A stretch of 64,000 bases of DNA from Rhynchonema sp. JSB1_4 (Eukaryota; Nematoda; Chromadorea; Monhysterida; Xyalidae): the NCBI GenBank assembly GCA_030248065.1, contig JASAMV010003567.1, positions 1-64,000 of the forward strand, written 5' to 3'. The notes beneath the pieces were generated by a model. That model did not search any database and was not told the origin of the DNA. It was given only the letters and a program-made list of their open reading frames with translations. The position numbers and the translations under genes were made by a program. This document shows, one piece after another, positions 35,883 to 47,976 of the stretch. Each line of letters starts with the position of its first letter. Within the stretch, counting starts at the first letter, position 1.

Positions 35883-36578
35883 CAGGGAAGCCAACAATTT
35901 CTGATGATCTTTGGGGCATTTTAGTCTTGATTCGCCCGGCGGTCGTTTCTTCGGTCGATGTTGGTTGGTCTTCTTCGCCAATCGTTCGACGTTCAGTTGT
36001 TGCACGGTCTACAATCAACAAATTTTGTTGTTTTACTCATATAATTAGGATCATAAAATTCAAAAAGAAGCAACGCACAAACCTCAGCAGCCGGAGACAA
36101 AGCACTCGTCGACAGGTGGACATCGCGGGCCTTCAACTTGGTCATCTTTTTCTCGTCTTTCTTCGGACGCGGAATTGGGCCACCAACCGATAGACCCTAA
36201 AATATGAATTTGATATCGACGGCCAACAAAACAAGACAAACAAACAAAACAAAATACACCAAACGGATGGAATATCAAACGGATGTATTCACTTACCGAT
36301 GTTCCAGGTTCATTTGGCCTATTTTCATCCGACCTTCCACCGTCCGCAGTTTTGCTTTTTTGGCCGATCTTACTGCCACCGTTGTTCTCTCGATTCTAAA
36401 TTTTTTAGCACAACCCTGTCTACTGGACCATCCAATAAAAAAACAATCAGACAAAACATAAACAAACCAGGTCATCAAAGTTGCCTGTTTTCTTTTTTCC
36501 CTTGATTTTGGCACGATCACAATTTCGTCGTCTGACTCGGTCTTCGGACAAACGACCGCCTTTCTTTTTTTTCGGCAT
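35883..36578 (-). CDS. Highly basic protein of unknown function (4 exons seen, 3' incomplete)
   Basis: Four minus-strand exons join in phase: 36468-36578 (starts ATG), 36297-36415, 36083-36197 and 35883-36008. The predicted protein of ~157 residues begins MPKKKKGGRLSEDRVRRR and is rich in Lys and Arg throughout, for example AKKAKLRTVEGRMKIGQ, IPRPKKDEKKMTKLKAR and HRPKKRPPGESRLK. This composition suggests a nuclear or nucleolar nucleic-acid-associated protein. I recognise no family. The last visible exon ends at a GTTAGT donor, so at least one more exon lies further left, within or beyond the satellite or the palindrome. Introns are short (51-99 nt). Exon 2 uses the acceptor GACAG next to a CCCTG word; an alternative acceptor at 36396 breaks the frame. 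Confidence 0.6.
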
Positions 36579-36839
36579 TTTATGAGACAAGTACGAATTT
36601 TAATAAAAATCGTTCAAATCCTTGAAAACTGAAAATGCACCATTTCCCGTAAAATGCACCATTTCCTGATTATTTACCGTGTTGTCAGCAAACTACTGGA
36701 AAAAGGGAAAAACCGAAAAAACTTTCTTTGGTACCATTGTTCTGATCCTATTTTTTGGTTGAAAATTCATCGTCGTCAAAAGACGATCACTTACTCGCCG
36801 GATCCGTGAGAAATTTTAGTACTTTTGACAAAAAAGCAA

Positions 36840-37720
36840 AATAAGACCGGCCCGATTGCGACCTCTGGTCCAATTTAGGGGGTTCTATTTTTGGGGATCA
36901 ATTTTCGGTGGGTTTGTTTCCGGTAGTACGGTATGGGGTGAAAAAATCAAAAAACATGAATGATTTTTTTCCAAAAAATTTATTGACGGTTCATAGTCGG
37001 GGACAAATTTTTTGATTTTTGAGATGATTTTTTATTAGGCTCTGAAATGCTGGTTTTTGGCTTGAATTTGTTACATACGAGGCCGCCCAGTCTGATCTTG
37101 ACCTCTGGGGACCTATATGTCAGAGGACGCAATCAGGCCGGCTGGGAAGTTTGCAGAGAATTTCCAGAGAATGTTGGGAACAAAAGGAAATTTTTTCATT
37201 TTTTTCTTATTTCGAGAAAAAATGGGCATCAAAAAGGGAAAAAAGCATTTAGAAAAAAATCACAGATTTCGTGGAAAAAAATGGAAAGCCCGAAGGAAAA
37301 ATAAACTTTGAAAAAATTTGAAAACCGGAGCCGGACACCACGGCCAGAACGCTCGGGCCGGGCCGGAGATTTGTGGGCTCGGGCCGGGCCGGCCACACCC
37401 TGCCCGATTGCGACCTCTGCAACTAATCGTCAACAAAGATTAGAATCGGGTCCGGATTTTGGACTTTTGGCTCGGGCCAGGCCGGCCGGGGAAGGGATTC
37501 CCACCCCAAAGGGGTACCTATCTCGAGTTAACCCTTAGGGGGTCAAGTTGGAGGGCTGATTTTTTTCAATGACCTCTTCTAGGGGGGCTGTATTTCTTGG
37601 GGGGGCTGGGCTCTATTTCGGGGGGGGAGGGAGGGACTCAGAAAAACGCGGCCCGGCCTGGCCCGATCCTAAGAAGTTCGGCCCGGCCCGATTTTGGGGT
37701 CAACCCCCAACCCCCACCCC
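36840..37720. mobile_element. Cluster of GC-rich palindromic element fragments
   Basis: Several ends of the CAGAGGT..CAATCGGGCC family occur here: right-type ends GCCCGATTGCGACCTCTG near 36849-36867 and 37401-37419, a left-type end CAGAGGACGCAATCAGGCCGG at 37121, and GGCCCGG runs at 37350-37400 and 37640-37695. The stretch 36745-36830 matches the interior of the element at 52.9-54.2 kb and preserves an unoccupied version of its nested insertion site. Pairs with matching target duplications could not be assigned, so these are nested or truncated copies. Confidence 0.6.
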
Positions 37721-37840
37721 CAAGAAACACAGCCCACCCTAAAAGGGGTCAGTGAAAAAAATCAGCCCTCCATCTTCACCCCCTAAGGGTTAACTCGATA
37801 GGTACCTCTTTGTGGTGGGAATGTCCGACATTGTCCTCTT
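37540..37840. repeat. Imperfect palindrome around GGGGCTG / CAGCCC blocks
   Basis: The words AACCCTTAGGGGGTCAAGTT..GAGGGCTGATTTTTTTCA near 37530-37570 are mirrored near 37752-37795 (TGAAAAAAATCAGCCCTCCA..CCCCTAAGGGTTAACTCG). This is a ~265-bp palindromic insertion containing GC-rich family sequence; flanking GGGGTACCTATCTCGAGTTA is mirrored as well. Confidence 0.65.
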
Positions 37841-38089
37841 TGGGGTGGTTCCCCCAAGCCACTACAGTGGGTGCGGGCCTATTTACCTCACCTGAGTCTT
37901 GCATGAAAAAATAAAAAAGAAAAAGAAAAGAACTAGAAAAGTCACGGAGCAAAGAAAGCGCGCGAACGGACAGCCAATCAGCAGCTACATAAGCGCTGCC
38001 CGCAAGGCACACGCGCGCGAATTCAAAATTAACACATGCAAAGTGAAAGACCATTGCCTGCATTGCCTTGAAAGCCTGCATTGATGCAA

Positions 38090-38530
38090 TTTGTTGTTGT
38101 TGTTGCCTCAAAAACAATCAAAACATCGCTCAACACAAACCACATTAACTGTTGTTGTTGTTGCCTCAAAAACAATCAAAACATCGCTCAACACAAACCA
38201 CATTAACCACAAACCACACCTCGCAAACCCAAACTCGCACACAAATTTTACCACTTTTGGGTGACCCGAAAAACCGGTTTTTACAGGGTGCACCGATCTG
38301 AACTTTTCACACTCCAGACGGACTCTGAAAAACAGTAAAAACATCGCTCAACCCAAACCACATTAAACCGCGCCAACCTCGCAAACCTGAACTCGAACAC
38401 AAATTTTACCACTTTTTGGGTGACCCAAAAACCCGTTTTTACAGGGTGGACCAATCTGAAGATTTCACAACTTTCAAACCCGCAGACAGGCTCTCCAAAC
38501 CAATCAAAATAGCAACCAAAACAAGTCACA
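38090..38530. repeat. Imperfect ~60-bp and ~150-bp tandem duplications
   Basis: TTGTTGTTGTTGCCTCAAAA and AAAACATCGCTCAACACAAA blocks repeat at 38092 and 38152. A larger unit with CTCGCAAACC, ACAAATTTTACCAC and ACAGGGTG..CCGATCTGAA repeats at ~38218 and ~38378, with a third diverged copy near 38760. Confidence 0.7.
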
Positions 38531-39136
38531 CACGGTCAGAATAATGCTCACAAAAACACTAGTTGTCCGACTAACCACCAAAAACTAAGTGAAACATCAC
38601 CGGCCGTTTTCTCGCGATAGAAGCGATATTAATTTTTTGTACATAGATGGGCACGGTCTCCACGACTAGACGAATCGAACGATATACGACTTGCCCGGCC
38701 TGATTCAGGATCCTTTGCGCGGTTGTCAACTGTCGCACTTTATGTGGCCGCCGGAGACACAAATTTTCGGGTGGCTGAAAAACACATTTCTACTTGGTGG
38801 ATCGAGCTGAAATTTTTAGCGTTTTGTAACGGCTGGACTGCCACTCCAAAACAATCAAAACATCATTAAAAACCAATCACACGTCACCACGCCAGAACCC
38901 CCGTTTTTAACACACAAGGTATAGGCAAAAACCACTAAATCCAGCCTGGTGATGTTTCACCTGAACGAAAAAAAAATTTTTTTCCAGAAAGATTCATTCC
39001 ATCGAACTGTCCTTCAGATAGACATACTAAAAACCCCACAACGCAAAACCGCGATCGTTCGGTCCCCAACCAAGGTATACGGAGGTTAACGGCCGTTAAC
39101 CCCGTGATATGACAGGAAATACATTACATATCCATA

Positions 39137-39300
39137 GTCCAACCACGAGCTCATGAGACGACTTTTTGAAAGCTTGCTTGGCCAGATTCAAAAATGCGCC
39201 GGTCACATGTGTTTCGAAAACCATTCGAACCGGAACATTATCGGATCCCCACAAGCCTACATACTTCAAAAAAGTCGTCTCATGAGCTCGTGGTTGGACT
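39137..39300. mobile_element. MITE, TA target, ~35-bp terminal repeats
   Basis: The ends GTCCAACCACGAGCTCATGA and TCATGAGCTCGTGGTTGGAC are perfect inverted repeats flanked by TA. It belongs to the same family as 21625-21983, but shorter. Confidence 0.85.
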
Positions 39301-39309
39301 ATACATTAT

Positions 39310-40630
39310 GTACATGCACAACCAGCATTGGTGGTGATCGCGTTTCGTGTGTGTTTTATTAAACCTCTACCTGGTGAATGCTTTTTCGTTTCTGAACAGC
39401 GTGCCAAACTGAATGTGCGCTCTACAATGATCAATTGGCTCATGGGCAAAACTGACCAGATTTCATTAGAAAATTGCCAGCTGCTGTTCGTTGTTCAGCT
39501 TCTAACTTGAAATGATGGCAGACAAGTCACAAAAAGTATGCGCCCAATTTGGGGCCTATATTCATGTTGTCAACACACATAGTCGACTCTCCCCGTCAAT
39601 TCAGCCCTGATGGCATTATTACTAACTCAGGGTTGCTTGAGTTGACGACCATCAGGGTTGATAACATGCGTCAGCGACGAAACAGTTGGCAAAAAACAAT
39701 TTTGTTCATATCGTCATCCATGGATACTTGTACCACGTTTCAGTTGAGGAATAAACACCATATTGGTAAATCACCATTCAAATTTGCGGGAAGAAAGCAC
39801 CGAGTAATCCCCCATAGGATAGTTCGTGCGTGAACAAATTTTATTGTGGTGAACGTAAACGTGTTCGCATGTTTATACGCGCATCTTAACATGCGAGAAA
39901 CGATTAACACACGCCATTCTGGTGCGGGGGCATATAACCCGTTAACCTGACTGCCAAAACGGGCGTTTTAAAAACAACATATAGCAACTGCGAAAAACTT
40001 GTTATCATAAAACACATTATAATCTCATCAAACATCGATTAAAAGTGATGGCGGAAGATCCGACAACACTGATTAAACTTGTATAACCGGTCATAGAAAA
40101 GGAATACAGTCAATCAGGCACATAACGGGATCTGATCATCACACAGCGAATCGATTTCTGCAGTGGTTTCTGCATTTTCTGTCTTTGAGCAATCCACTTC
40201 AAACATAAAGTGGAATTTGATGACAAAATGTCCCTCCCCCGCTCGAACCGAAACGAAAATTTCGATTTTGAGAGCACCGCGGCTCCATACTGGGAGATTG
40301 GTCATTTTGAACTGTAAAATGTGAGCGGAGGTGCCGCACTGAGTTCACCATGAAAAGATCTGACGGTGGTAACTGCACTGATTGAAAGCGAACAAACAAA
40401 CAAACATGTGCAACCAAAAGGAGAAACGAGTTTTACTTCGGCGAATACGCGCGCAAAAAAAACAAACAACACATCATTTCATGGTTGTTCTGAGTTCGAC
40501 ACCTTACCCTTTTATATATTATGTGCGCGATCATCATTTGTTTTGTCGGAAATTCCGCACAGCATGTCGTTGAGTAATACGTTGTTCGGTGGTGCGCGCG
40601 CACGGTTATAACGCAAAAGAAAACATGCAT
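39310..40630. other. No gene recognised
   Basis: Several open frames of 60-95 codons exist on both strands (for example 39549-39833 plus and 40114-40417 minus), but none shows a family motif or paired splice sites that I could follow. Confidence 0.35.
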
Positions 40631-40633
40631 ACG

Positions 40634-41296
40634 CAGGGTTGTTTCAAAAAAAAGTGGTTAATTAAAAAAAATTTAAAAAAAAATTATTTTTTGAAACTCA
40701 GATTTTGCTTTTTTAATAAAAAAATAGTTGTCCAAACATGGCCTTTTTCGAGGCAAAAAATTGGCACTTTTTTCTGTGGACGGGACAATTTTTCCAAAAT
40801 CGCGCCTGCGGCGCCCTGTATTGTCCCCAAATCCGTACAGGGATGCGCGGGGCTGGTCTTTTATAGTGATGTGGCACCGATAATGTACTACTACATGCTA
40901 CTGTATGCAGGTCTGGTGCAAAACCGGGCGCGCAAAGTCGATCTGACGCGCAAGATTTGGGCTGTAATCGATATTTCGATCGTCGTATATCAGATGTTTG
41001 GCATTAGATGCATTAAAATACGTTGTACAGCATGCTACAATATATTAGAGTAACATCGTTAGTGAACATCCACCGCACACTGGTCGGAGACCATAGAATC
41101 TGCACAATACTACCGGGTGTCACCGCACAAGTTGGGTCTCAGGCGAAAATTTTTCAATTTTTGAAAAATATGTTGTACTGATTTCATTTATCCTGAAACG
41201 TCGTTTGCAACACTTTTTCTAATAAAAAAAATTTTCTTAAAAAAAAATTTTTTTTAAAAAAAACCTCGTTAATAAAAAAATTTTTTTTCAACCCTG
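40634..41296. mobile_element. hAT-like MITE, 663 bp
   Basis: The ends CAGGGTTG and CAACCCTG run into A/T tracts and are flanked by the exact 8-bp duplication TGCATACG (40626-40633, 41297-41304). It is an inverse-orientation relative of 28830-29558. Confidence 0.92.
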
Positions 41297-41319
41297 TGCA
41301 TACGTATACTGTATGTACA

Positions 41320-42020
41320 TAACGGAGAATACCAAATAAGTCCCTCCGCCTTCGAATAAGTCCCCAGTGGGGGCCTATTCGGAAGATTTTCCGAATAAAC
41401 CCTGTGGTCATTTTCAGCGATGTTTCATAGGCCTATATGCCTGAAAGGGTTTATTTTTGAAAATTATATTGTGCTGAATTCTCAAATCCTAAGTGTGCGC
41501 CAAATAAGCCCCCAGGGGCATTCTCCGGTGCATAAGTTGTTTTTTTAGATCTCCAACGTGCAATTGTTTTTTTGACGTGAGTAAATAAAGCTAGTTGAAC
41601 TTTGTGGCTGAACACAGACATTACACGTATCAATATCAACTTGAACTGTGCTATTTTTTGAGGTGAAGGGTACAGCATTCTCTAAAAAGAATAACACAAA
41701 TCGGAGAATTTTAAAAACCGGAAAAAACGGCTCTAATTCGAACACTGCACTGCATTTGCATTGAATTGTGTACACGTCTGATGATTTTTACTGGCGACTC
41801 AATCCATGCAAAGCATAGGGGCTCCGTTCGGAAAAATCGTAGCATATCCATTTTTTTCTGACAAACCTTTTACCAGAATTTGAAGACCACCAAGCGGCTC
41901 TCTCATTTCAACGTGTTTTTGGTTCCTTTTTCAGAAGCCTTTGCCCCAAACAGAGCCGCGAGGCCCTATTCGGAAGCGGGCTGTACATGGACATCTCCGG
42001 CGGATACAGGCAGCCCATCC
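41320..42020. repeat. Repeats with CGGAATAAGTCCC / GGGGCTCCATTCGGA words
   Basis: 41330-41535 has mirrored ends (CGGAGAATACCAAATAAGTC and AAATAAGCCCCCAGGGGCATTCTCCGG). 41810-42005 carries GGGGCTCCGTTCGGAA and GCCCTATTCGGAAGCGGGCT. Similar GCTCC..ATTCGGAA words recur at 55580-55750. They look like further non-autonomous elements; boundaries are unresolved. Confidence 0.45.
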
Positions 42021-42386
42021 TTTTTCTCATGCTTTCGATTAATTTTTGCTTGGACAAAATGATGTTTGTTCTGCTAATGAAGATGTAATAAATAAGAATT
42101 ACCGTAAACGTATTATCCAACCAGTTTTTTTACCAAAGCTCAGGTACATGTGCAGCGCACTGAACGTGTGTGGCTCATATCGTGCATTTAGAAAAGTGAA
42201 TTATGTTCAGCATTTATATTCCAGTACTTCATTAGTCATTTGTAAAAAATGCGTGGCCGTGCTTTCTGGAAATAATATATGTATTTCATCATGCTAAGAT
42301 TTCGCGCGCATCTTCATAACACAAACGATCGCGCGTTTTTATTAGAAACAAACGCGCGTCGAAAATGAAACCAGCGGGCGTATGGT

Positions 42387-42970
42387 AAGGTTGTCAACGC
42401 AACTGCCTGCGCGTTTCGTGCTCAATCCGCAGAACGTATGTATAATATATGTTGTCATCAACCGAATGTTCTCAAATATCCAAGTATAGTCCGTCCATCA
42501 GCTCATGTCACTTTGTAATGCTGCTGGCCGACTTGTTCCCTTCCTCCACGTTCCAATGAAAGAGAAATTGAGTTTCCGAAAAAATATTTTTGCTCCTCAA
42601 TTGTGGTTTTTATGAAATCGACGTGTTTTATCGATTTCAATTTAATTTAAAAATTTGATCGAATTCAATCTTTTTCGACACATTTTATTTTTTTTTTGCA
42701 AAATCGGTCACACTCAATTTCTCTTTCATTAGAACGTGGAGGAAGGGAACAAACCAGCCAGCTTCAACACAAGTGCCATGAGCTGGTGGGTGGACTATAC
42801 GTGCCACCCACACAGCAACCGGTATTCATTTCATTGCACTCATGTTGCGTTCTGATGTTTCCGCGCTGACGACGTGTTGCGCCACACATCCCACGTGTGT
42901 GTGGCATGGTGGCAGGTACTCAACCCTGCCCACGTTTGCACAACGCACAGACTGTTGCGTTGACAACCTT
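42387..42970. mobile_element. MITE with GTTGTCAACG terminal repeats, carrying a nested element
   Basis: The ends AAGGTTGTCAACGCAAC and GTTGCGTTGACAACCTT are flanked by GGT on both sides, a 3-bp duplication. The end core matches the TTA-target element at 23056-23240. The element at 42489-42795 is inserted within it. Confidence 0.7.
42489..42795. mobile_element. Nested MITE, TA target, long palindromic arms
   Basis: The ends GTCCGTCCATCAGCTCATG and CATGAGCTGGTGGGTGGAC are imperfect inverted repeats flanked by TA. The arms continue inward through GTTCCCTTCCTCCACGTTC and its mirror at ~42735. It shares the TATAGTCC end with the 39137 family. Confidence 0.8.
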
Positions 42971-43322
42971 GGTATGAGCCGAAAACAGTGGTCGTTTTTG
43001 GCAGTTATGTGTTATTTTCACAATGTGACATACTCTTTCTTTCGATGCTTTTATGCCAGAATTGAACAAGCGTAACGCATTCAGCAAAGCTGTGCCACAA
43101 TTATTACAAATATGGACAAAATTCTCAAAGCCTTCCACCCCGTCAACTAGCGGCCGCATCAACTTTGCTGGCCTTGACTTGGCATTGGCATGGATTGGGG
43201 CAAATTTTGGTTGAGCTGTATTTGGTGATAGAGTTGGCGCATCAATTTCGGCCAGCCCATAAGTTGTTCATTTGATGCAGTGAAACAACATTCACGCTGG
43301 CCGAAATTATTCGACTTGCGAC

Positions 43323-43928
43323 CAGGGTTGGAAAAAAAAATTTTTTTTAAACAAGTTTTTTTTAATAAGTCTGAGATTCGGGGAAATTTTTACCAAATTT
43401 GCCTAAAAAACGCGCAAAATCGCGAAAAAATGCAACTTTAATTGGCAAGTCACTTTTGTGACTTGGTTTGCATCACTTATCAAGGGTGTTTACGTCATTT
43501 CGGTGCGATCCAACAGTCTGTGCTTGATATGGACCGCTGATTGCTGCTCTGTGGTATCGGACACAACAGTTTGTGGCCGAATAAGCAAGATTCACTCATA
43601 AACCACACAGAATTGAGAATATAAGCTGCAGAAATACTTGTCGGGTAGCTGAATCAGTCGTATATGACCGACCTGATGGGGTATGACATCGAAGTACCAT
43701 GTAGGCACATGCATACTGTGTCCCATGTATTACGGGAAGGTATAATAACATCATTTGGGGTATCTTAGGTACCAAATACATGCCCCAAAGGTGATTTTGT
43801 GAAGAAAATTTTTCGACCCTTGAGAAAACATGACAAAAAATAACCCCAAAAAGGCCATTTTTGGACGTTTTAGAACATCTTGTTCCCCCGAAAATTTTTA
43901 AAAAAAAATTTTTTTTTGCCCAACCCTG
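43323..43928. mobile_element. hAT-like MITE, 606 bp
   Basis: The ends CAGGGTTGGAAAAAAAAATT and TTTTGCCCAACCCTG are flanked by the exact 8-bp duplication CTTGCGAC (43315-43322, 43929-43936). It is an uninterrupted relative of the 27213-29726 element, in inverse orientation, and provides the empty-site sequences for the nested insertions there. Confidence 0.93.
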
Positions 43929-43947
43929 CTTGCGACCACCAACCAAT

Positions 43948-44017
43948 GTTCCTGAGAGGACTCGAACCTCCGACCTCCCAACCGGTCAGGCGCTCTATCC
44001 AACTGAGCTACAGGAAC
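43948..44017 (-). tRNA. tRNA-like gene, anticodon arm abnormal
   Basis: On the minus strand 70 nt fold with a 7-bp acceptor stem (GTTCCTG / CAGGAAC), a D arm (GCTC..GAGC) and a T arm (GGAGG-TTCGAGT-CCTCT). The polymerase III A box (TAGCTCAGTTGG) and B box (GGTTCGAGTCC) are intact. The anticodon region is about 3 nt short and does not make a regular 5-bp stem with a 7-nt loop and U33, so the identity cannot be assigned and it may be a tRNA pseudogene. No CCA is encoded. It lies 11 bp from the target duplication of the neighbouring hAT-like element. Confidence 0.6.
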
Positions 44018-44261
44018 GAGCTCAGTGGCCGCACTAACCACTTCATAAACCGTACGATACGCAGTGCACCGCAGCGCACACACACAATTCTCTCCTCGTA
44101 TAACGCTCCGCTGCAGGGACTATACCACATGCGGACAGCGTATAATATTCTCGGGCTCATAATACGCGGTGTGCGTATTCGCCAGACCACAATTAGTGCG
44201 CCACGTCTATCACTAAATACAGCTGAACCAAAATTTGTCCAAATCCATGCCAAGTCACTGT

Positions 44262-44390
44262 GGGTGATATTTTCGAAACGGTGTAAAAGTGTTGGGTGTA
44301 AAGGTCGGTGGAAAACTCGGTCGACAGCTCAGTGTGATAGACCTCGGTGTAAACTTGAAACATTCCACGTTAATAACAGGCATATGCTTT
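44262..44390. mobile_element. Partial copy of the TTTTCGAAACGG MITE
   Basis: GGGTGATATTTTCGAAACGG.. through TTGAAACATTCCACGTTAAT matches 31017-31140 closely. The right arm is missing. Confidence 0.7.
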
Positions 44391-44673
44391 AAAACATCTC
44401 CGGTAGTCAAACGTGCGGTTGAGGTGGAAGCTCTAGAAATTTTGCCCACAATGACCCAAAAAAAGGCTAACAAAATACAAAAATGACTAGCGTTACCGGT
44501 ATTGCGAGCACACAAAAATGGCATCATGTATTATAACAAGCACTGAACGATGAAAGGTGGATGATACTCATGTGGTCAACGCACACCGTCAACGTCGGTC
44601 GTCAACGCAGTCCTGAGTGTCACGTAAATACTTCTCCCGCGCACATTTGGGGCTGTTTTGGCGTGTCTGCAAT

Positions 44674-45061
44674 CAGTGTAGTGGCAGGCCCATGTGTGGG
44701 AGGTAAGTATGATGCGGGGTTGGGACCGGAAGCGTGAGAGGTATGATTTTGGTCACCCAAAAAGGCGAAAAAACACCGTTTTGTGATACAATTTTGGCCA
44801 AAAAATGAGGTAAAAATAGCACTTTTTCCAAATTTTCGCCGAAAATCGCCTAGAAACAGGTATTATGGGTGGGTTTGCGATTTTTTGGGAAAATAAGGTC
44901 GAAAAGCACCGATTTTTGCCTTAAAACGGTATAAAATTGCTTGTGAGAGGTATGATTTGGAGTTGTGAGAGGCAAGTACTCAACCCCCCTCGGGTTTTGT
45001 GGTAGGTAAGTACTGAGAGGGGGGAGTAACCCCCCAACCCCCCCCCCCTGCCACTACTATG
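44674..45061. mobile_element. hAT-like MITE of the CAGTGTAGT group
   Basis: The ends CAGTGTAGTGGCAGG and CCTGCCACTACTATG are flanked by TCTGCAAT and TCTGCAGT (7 of 8 bases identical). A homologous copy is at 53446-53856 with shared GTGAGAGGTATGATTTGGAG blocks. Confidence 0.85.
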
Positions 45062-45072
45062 TCTGCAGTAGT

Positions 45073-45211
45073 GACCAATAGTTTTGTCGTCAAATCATGT
45101 CGTAAAAAACGTCGTCGAACAAACAATAATACATGAGCCCCAGATGAGCGCGAAAATATGTAATACATGTGGTTCGATGACAAAATGTGACGACATGATC
45201 TGACGCTGTTA
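45073..45211. mobile_element. Small inverted-repeat element, copy 2
   Basis: Begins ATAGTTTTGTCGTCAAATCA and ends CGACATGATCTGACGCTG..TACTAT. It is homologous in inverse orientation to 30834-30960. Confidence 0.65.
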
Positions 45212-45345
45212 CTATGAGCCCGCGTGGCCGATCAACATTGACGATTTGTGTTGATGACTAAATAATTACCACGAAAGGCAGCTAGCACACATATAAATAT
45301 CAAATTCGTCAACTGACAGTAGTGTCCCCGATAAACATAGGCAAG

Positions 45346-45862
<517 letters not shown>

Positions 45863-46258
45863 ATTTAAAAATGATCCACCAGAAAGTGAAAATCATGTGA
45901 ATATAGCGAGTCCACAACACACAGTCAAAACGAATATAAGCAAGACAATCCATGTAGTCCACGCGTAGTTGGATTGCTCCTGAAAAAAGAACAATAAAAA
46001 TCACATTATGACGAAGTGCCCAAGCCAGTTGGCTGAATCTCGATATATGGTGACGATTTTGCTTCAGAATTGAGAATTTAGCACAAAATCTTCACTTCAG
46101 CGATCTAATTCTCAAACACCGAAAGCATTTTGGGAAAATCATCTGCAAGTTAGTGCCGTTGTACAAGTAAATTTAGAACAACACTAAAACGCAATAAAAT
46201 CACGTGCCTAGCGCAGGGTGATTCAATCACAAAGTTTGATATTGATACCAACAGTTAA

Positions 46259-47914
46259 AGGGCTCGGGACATAACCTAAGGAAGGGTAGCAGGACATATT
46301 GTTACATACCGTTGGAAAGCATTTCGACAGTCTATGTCACGCACAAATTTTAAGCTCCTTGGAGATTCGCTATCTCTTGGTAGAGGGACTTTTCGTTCCA
46401 GAAAAAGTTGAATTTTTGCACAAATTGGAACGACCGGTGCAGAAACTCCAAATGAGTTGAAGGTCAAGTAACACGAGGGCAGGATTACAACAGCTTTTCA
46501 ATAACTTATCATCACAACTTCGGTCGCTAAAACCATTGCTTCACACGGTGAGGGTGCGAAACGTTCCAAAAATCGGCCTTATTTTTCGATAACACAAGTT
46601 TGTCCCTAAATTTTGAGATCACGCTTAGCGCTGCGGAAATAAGAATGCAATGGGGAAATAGAGCATCGTCGAAAGTACCAGAAAATAAGGTTTTTAAATT
46701 TTTTAACTCATGGCTAGCTCCGTGACAGGCCAAAAAAGCCATTAAACTGACGTTAAACTAGGTGGTTACAGTCATCGCCAGAATTGTGACACATAAAGAC
46801 CATAAATTGTATCGGATTCGAAACAAAAGATTGAGAGAAACGTCTGGTTTAACCACCTGTTAAGGTCCGAAGACCCCAAGTTCTACAGATCTCTCGGGGC
46901 AGCCATACCAACCTGAATATGATATTCAGCTGTAAATGCTTATTGTTAACAGCTATTGTAAATGTGGCAGCACCAAATAGTGTATCTCGTGAGCAGCTTT
47001 CGAACGATATATAACAAGCCCCAATAAATTCTTACGTTTAAGGGCAGAGGCCAAAAAATTGCTTTTTTGACGATTCTGGAATGAACCGTCACGTCACCGT
47101 GTGCGATTTCGGAATTTTGACCGTTTCTTGTCCATAGTAAGAGATAGTATGGGCATGTTATATATCGTTCGATAGCTACGTTGAAGCTACATCGACTGAT
47201 GCTATCAAATGTGCAATAAATTTTAACAGTAACGACTTACAGCCAAATATCTTATTCAGGCTGGCATGGCTGCAGCAGCCGGACCATGGAGTTTGAAGTC
47301 TTGAAACTGGTCTAGAACGTTGGACTGTGCGTTTATCTGACTTTATCGTTTACAATGCAATGCAATACGCGGCTTATTTACATCACATTTCCGTCAATGA
47401 ATGCAACTATGCAGTTTAGGGGCAATCTTTAGGTCTTTTTCGGACTGTCACGCTGCTATCTAAGTGTTTCTAAATTTAAAAACCTTATTTTCTGGTACTT
47501 TCGAAAATGCTCTATTTTTCTATTACATTTTCATTTCTGCAACACAAAGCGCGGCTTCAAAATTTAGAGACAAACTTGTGTTTTCAAAAAATGTGGCCGA
47601 TTTTTGGAACGTTTCGCACCCTCACCGAGTGAAGCAATGCTTTGAGCGACTGAAGTTCTCATGATAAGTTATCCAGAAGATGTTGTAATCCTATCCACGT
47701 GTTACTTGACTTTCAACTCATTTGGGGTTTCTGCACCGGTCGTTTCAAATTGTGAAAAAAATCACTTTTTTCTGGAACGAAACGTCGCTCTACCAAGAGA
47801 TAGCAAATCTCTAAGGAGCTTAACATTTGTGCGTGACATATGCTGTCGCAGTGCTTTTTAACTATGTATAACACTGCGCTCTGCTGCCCTTCCTTCGGTT
47901 GTGTCCCAAGCCCT
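46259..47914. mobile_element. Large foldback element with TTAA target
   Basis: The ends AGGGCTCGGGACATAACC and GTTGTGTCCCAAGCCCT are flanked by TTAA (46255-46258, 47915-47918). The arms extend inward for more than 650 bp each, diverged (for example TATCTCTTGGTAGAGGGAC near 46371 mirrored near 47789), to a centre near 47000-47200. The arm divergence suggests an older element or a conserved foldback architecture. TTAA and the AGGG end parallel 24942-25847. Confidence 0.85.
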
Positions 47915-47976
47915 TTAAGGCCATGAAAATCGAAACGTTTTTCAATCAAAAAATTAGACACAAATTAGACACAACG

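Noticed and set aside
36297..36395. Alternative exon 2 acceptor of the basic-protein gene at 36396
   Set aside because: It gives a neat Asn/Gly-rich exon but leaves the wrong phase for exon 3; the acceptor at 36416 keeps the frame through all exons.
43898..44083. Minus-strand frame containing VAQLDRAPDRLGGRRFESS
   Set aside because: This peptide pattern is the well-known false translation of a tRNA gene; the tRNA-like sequence explains it.
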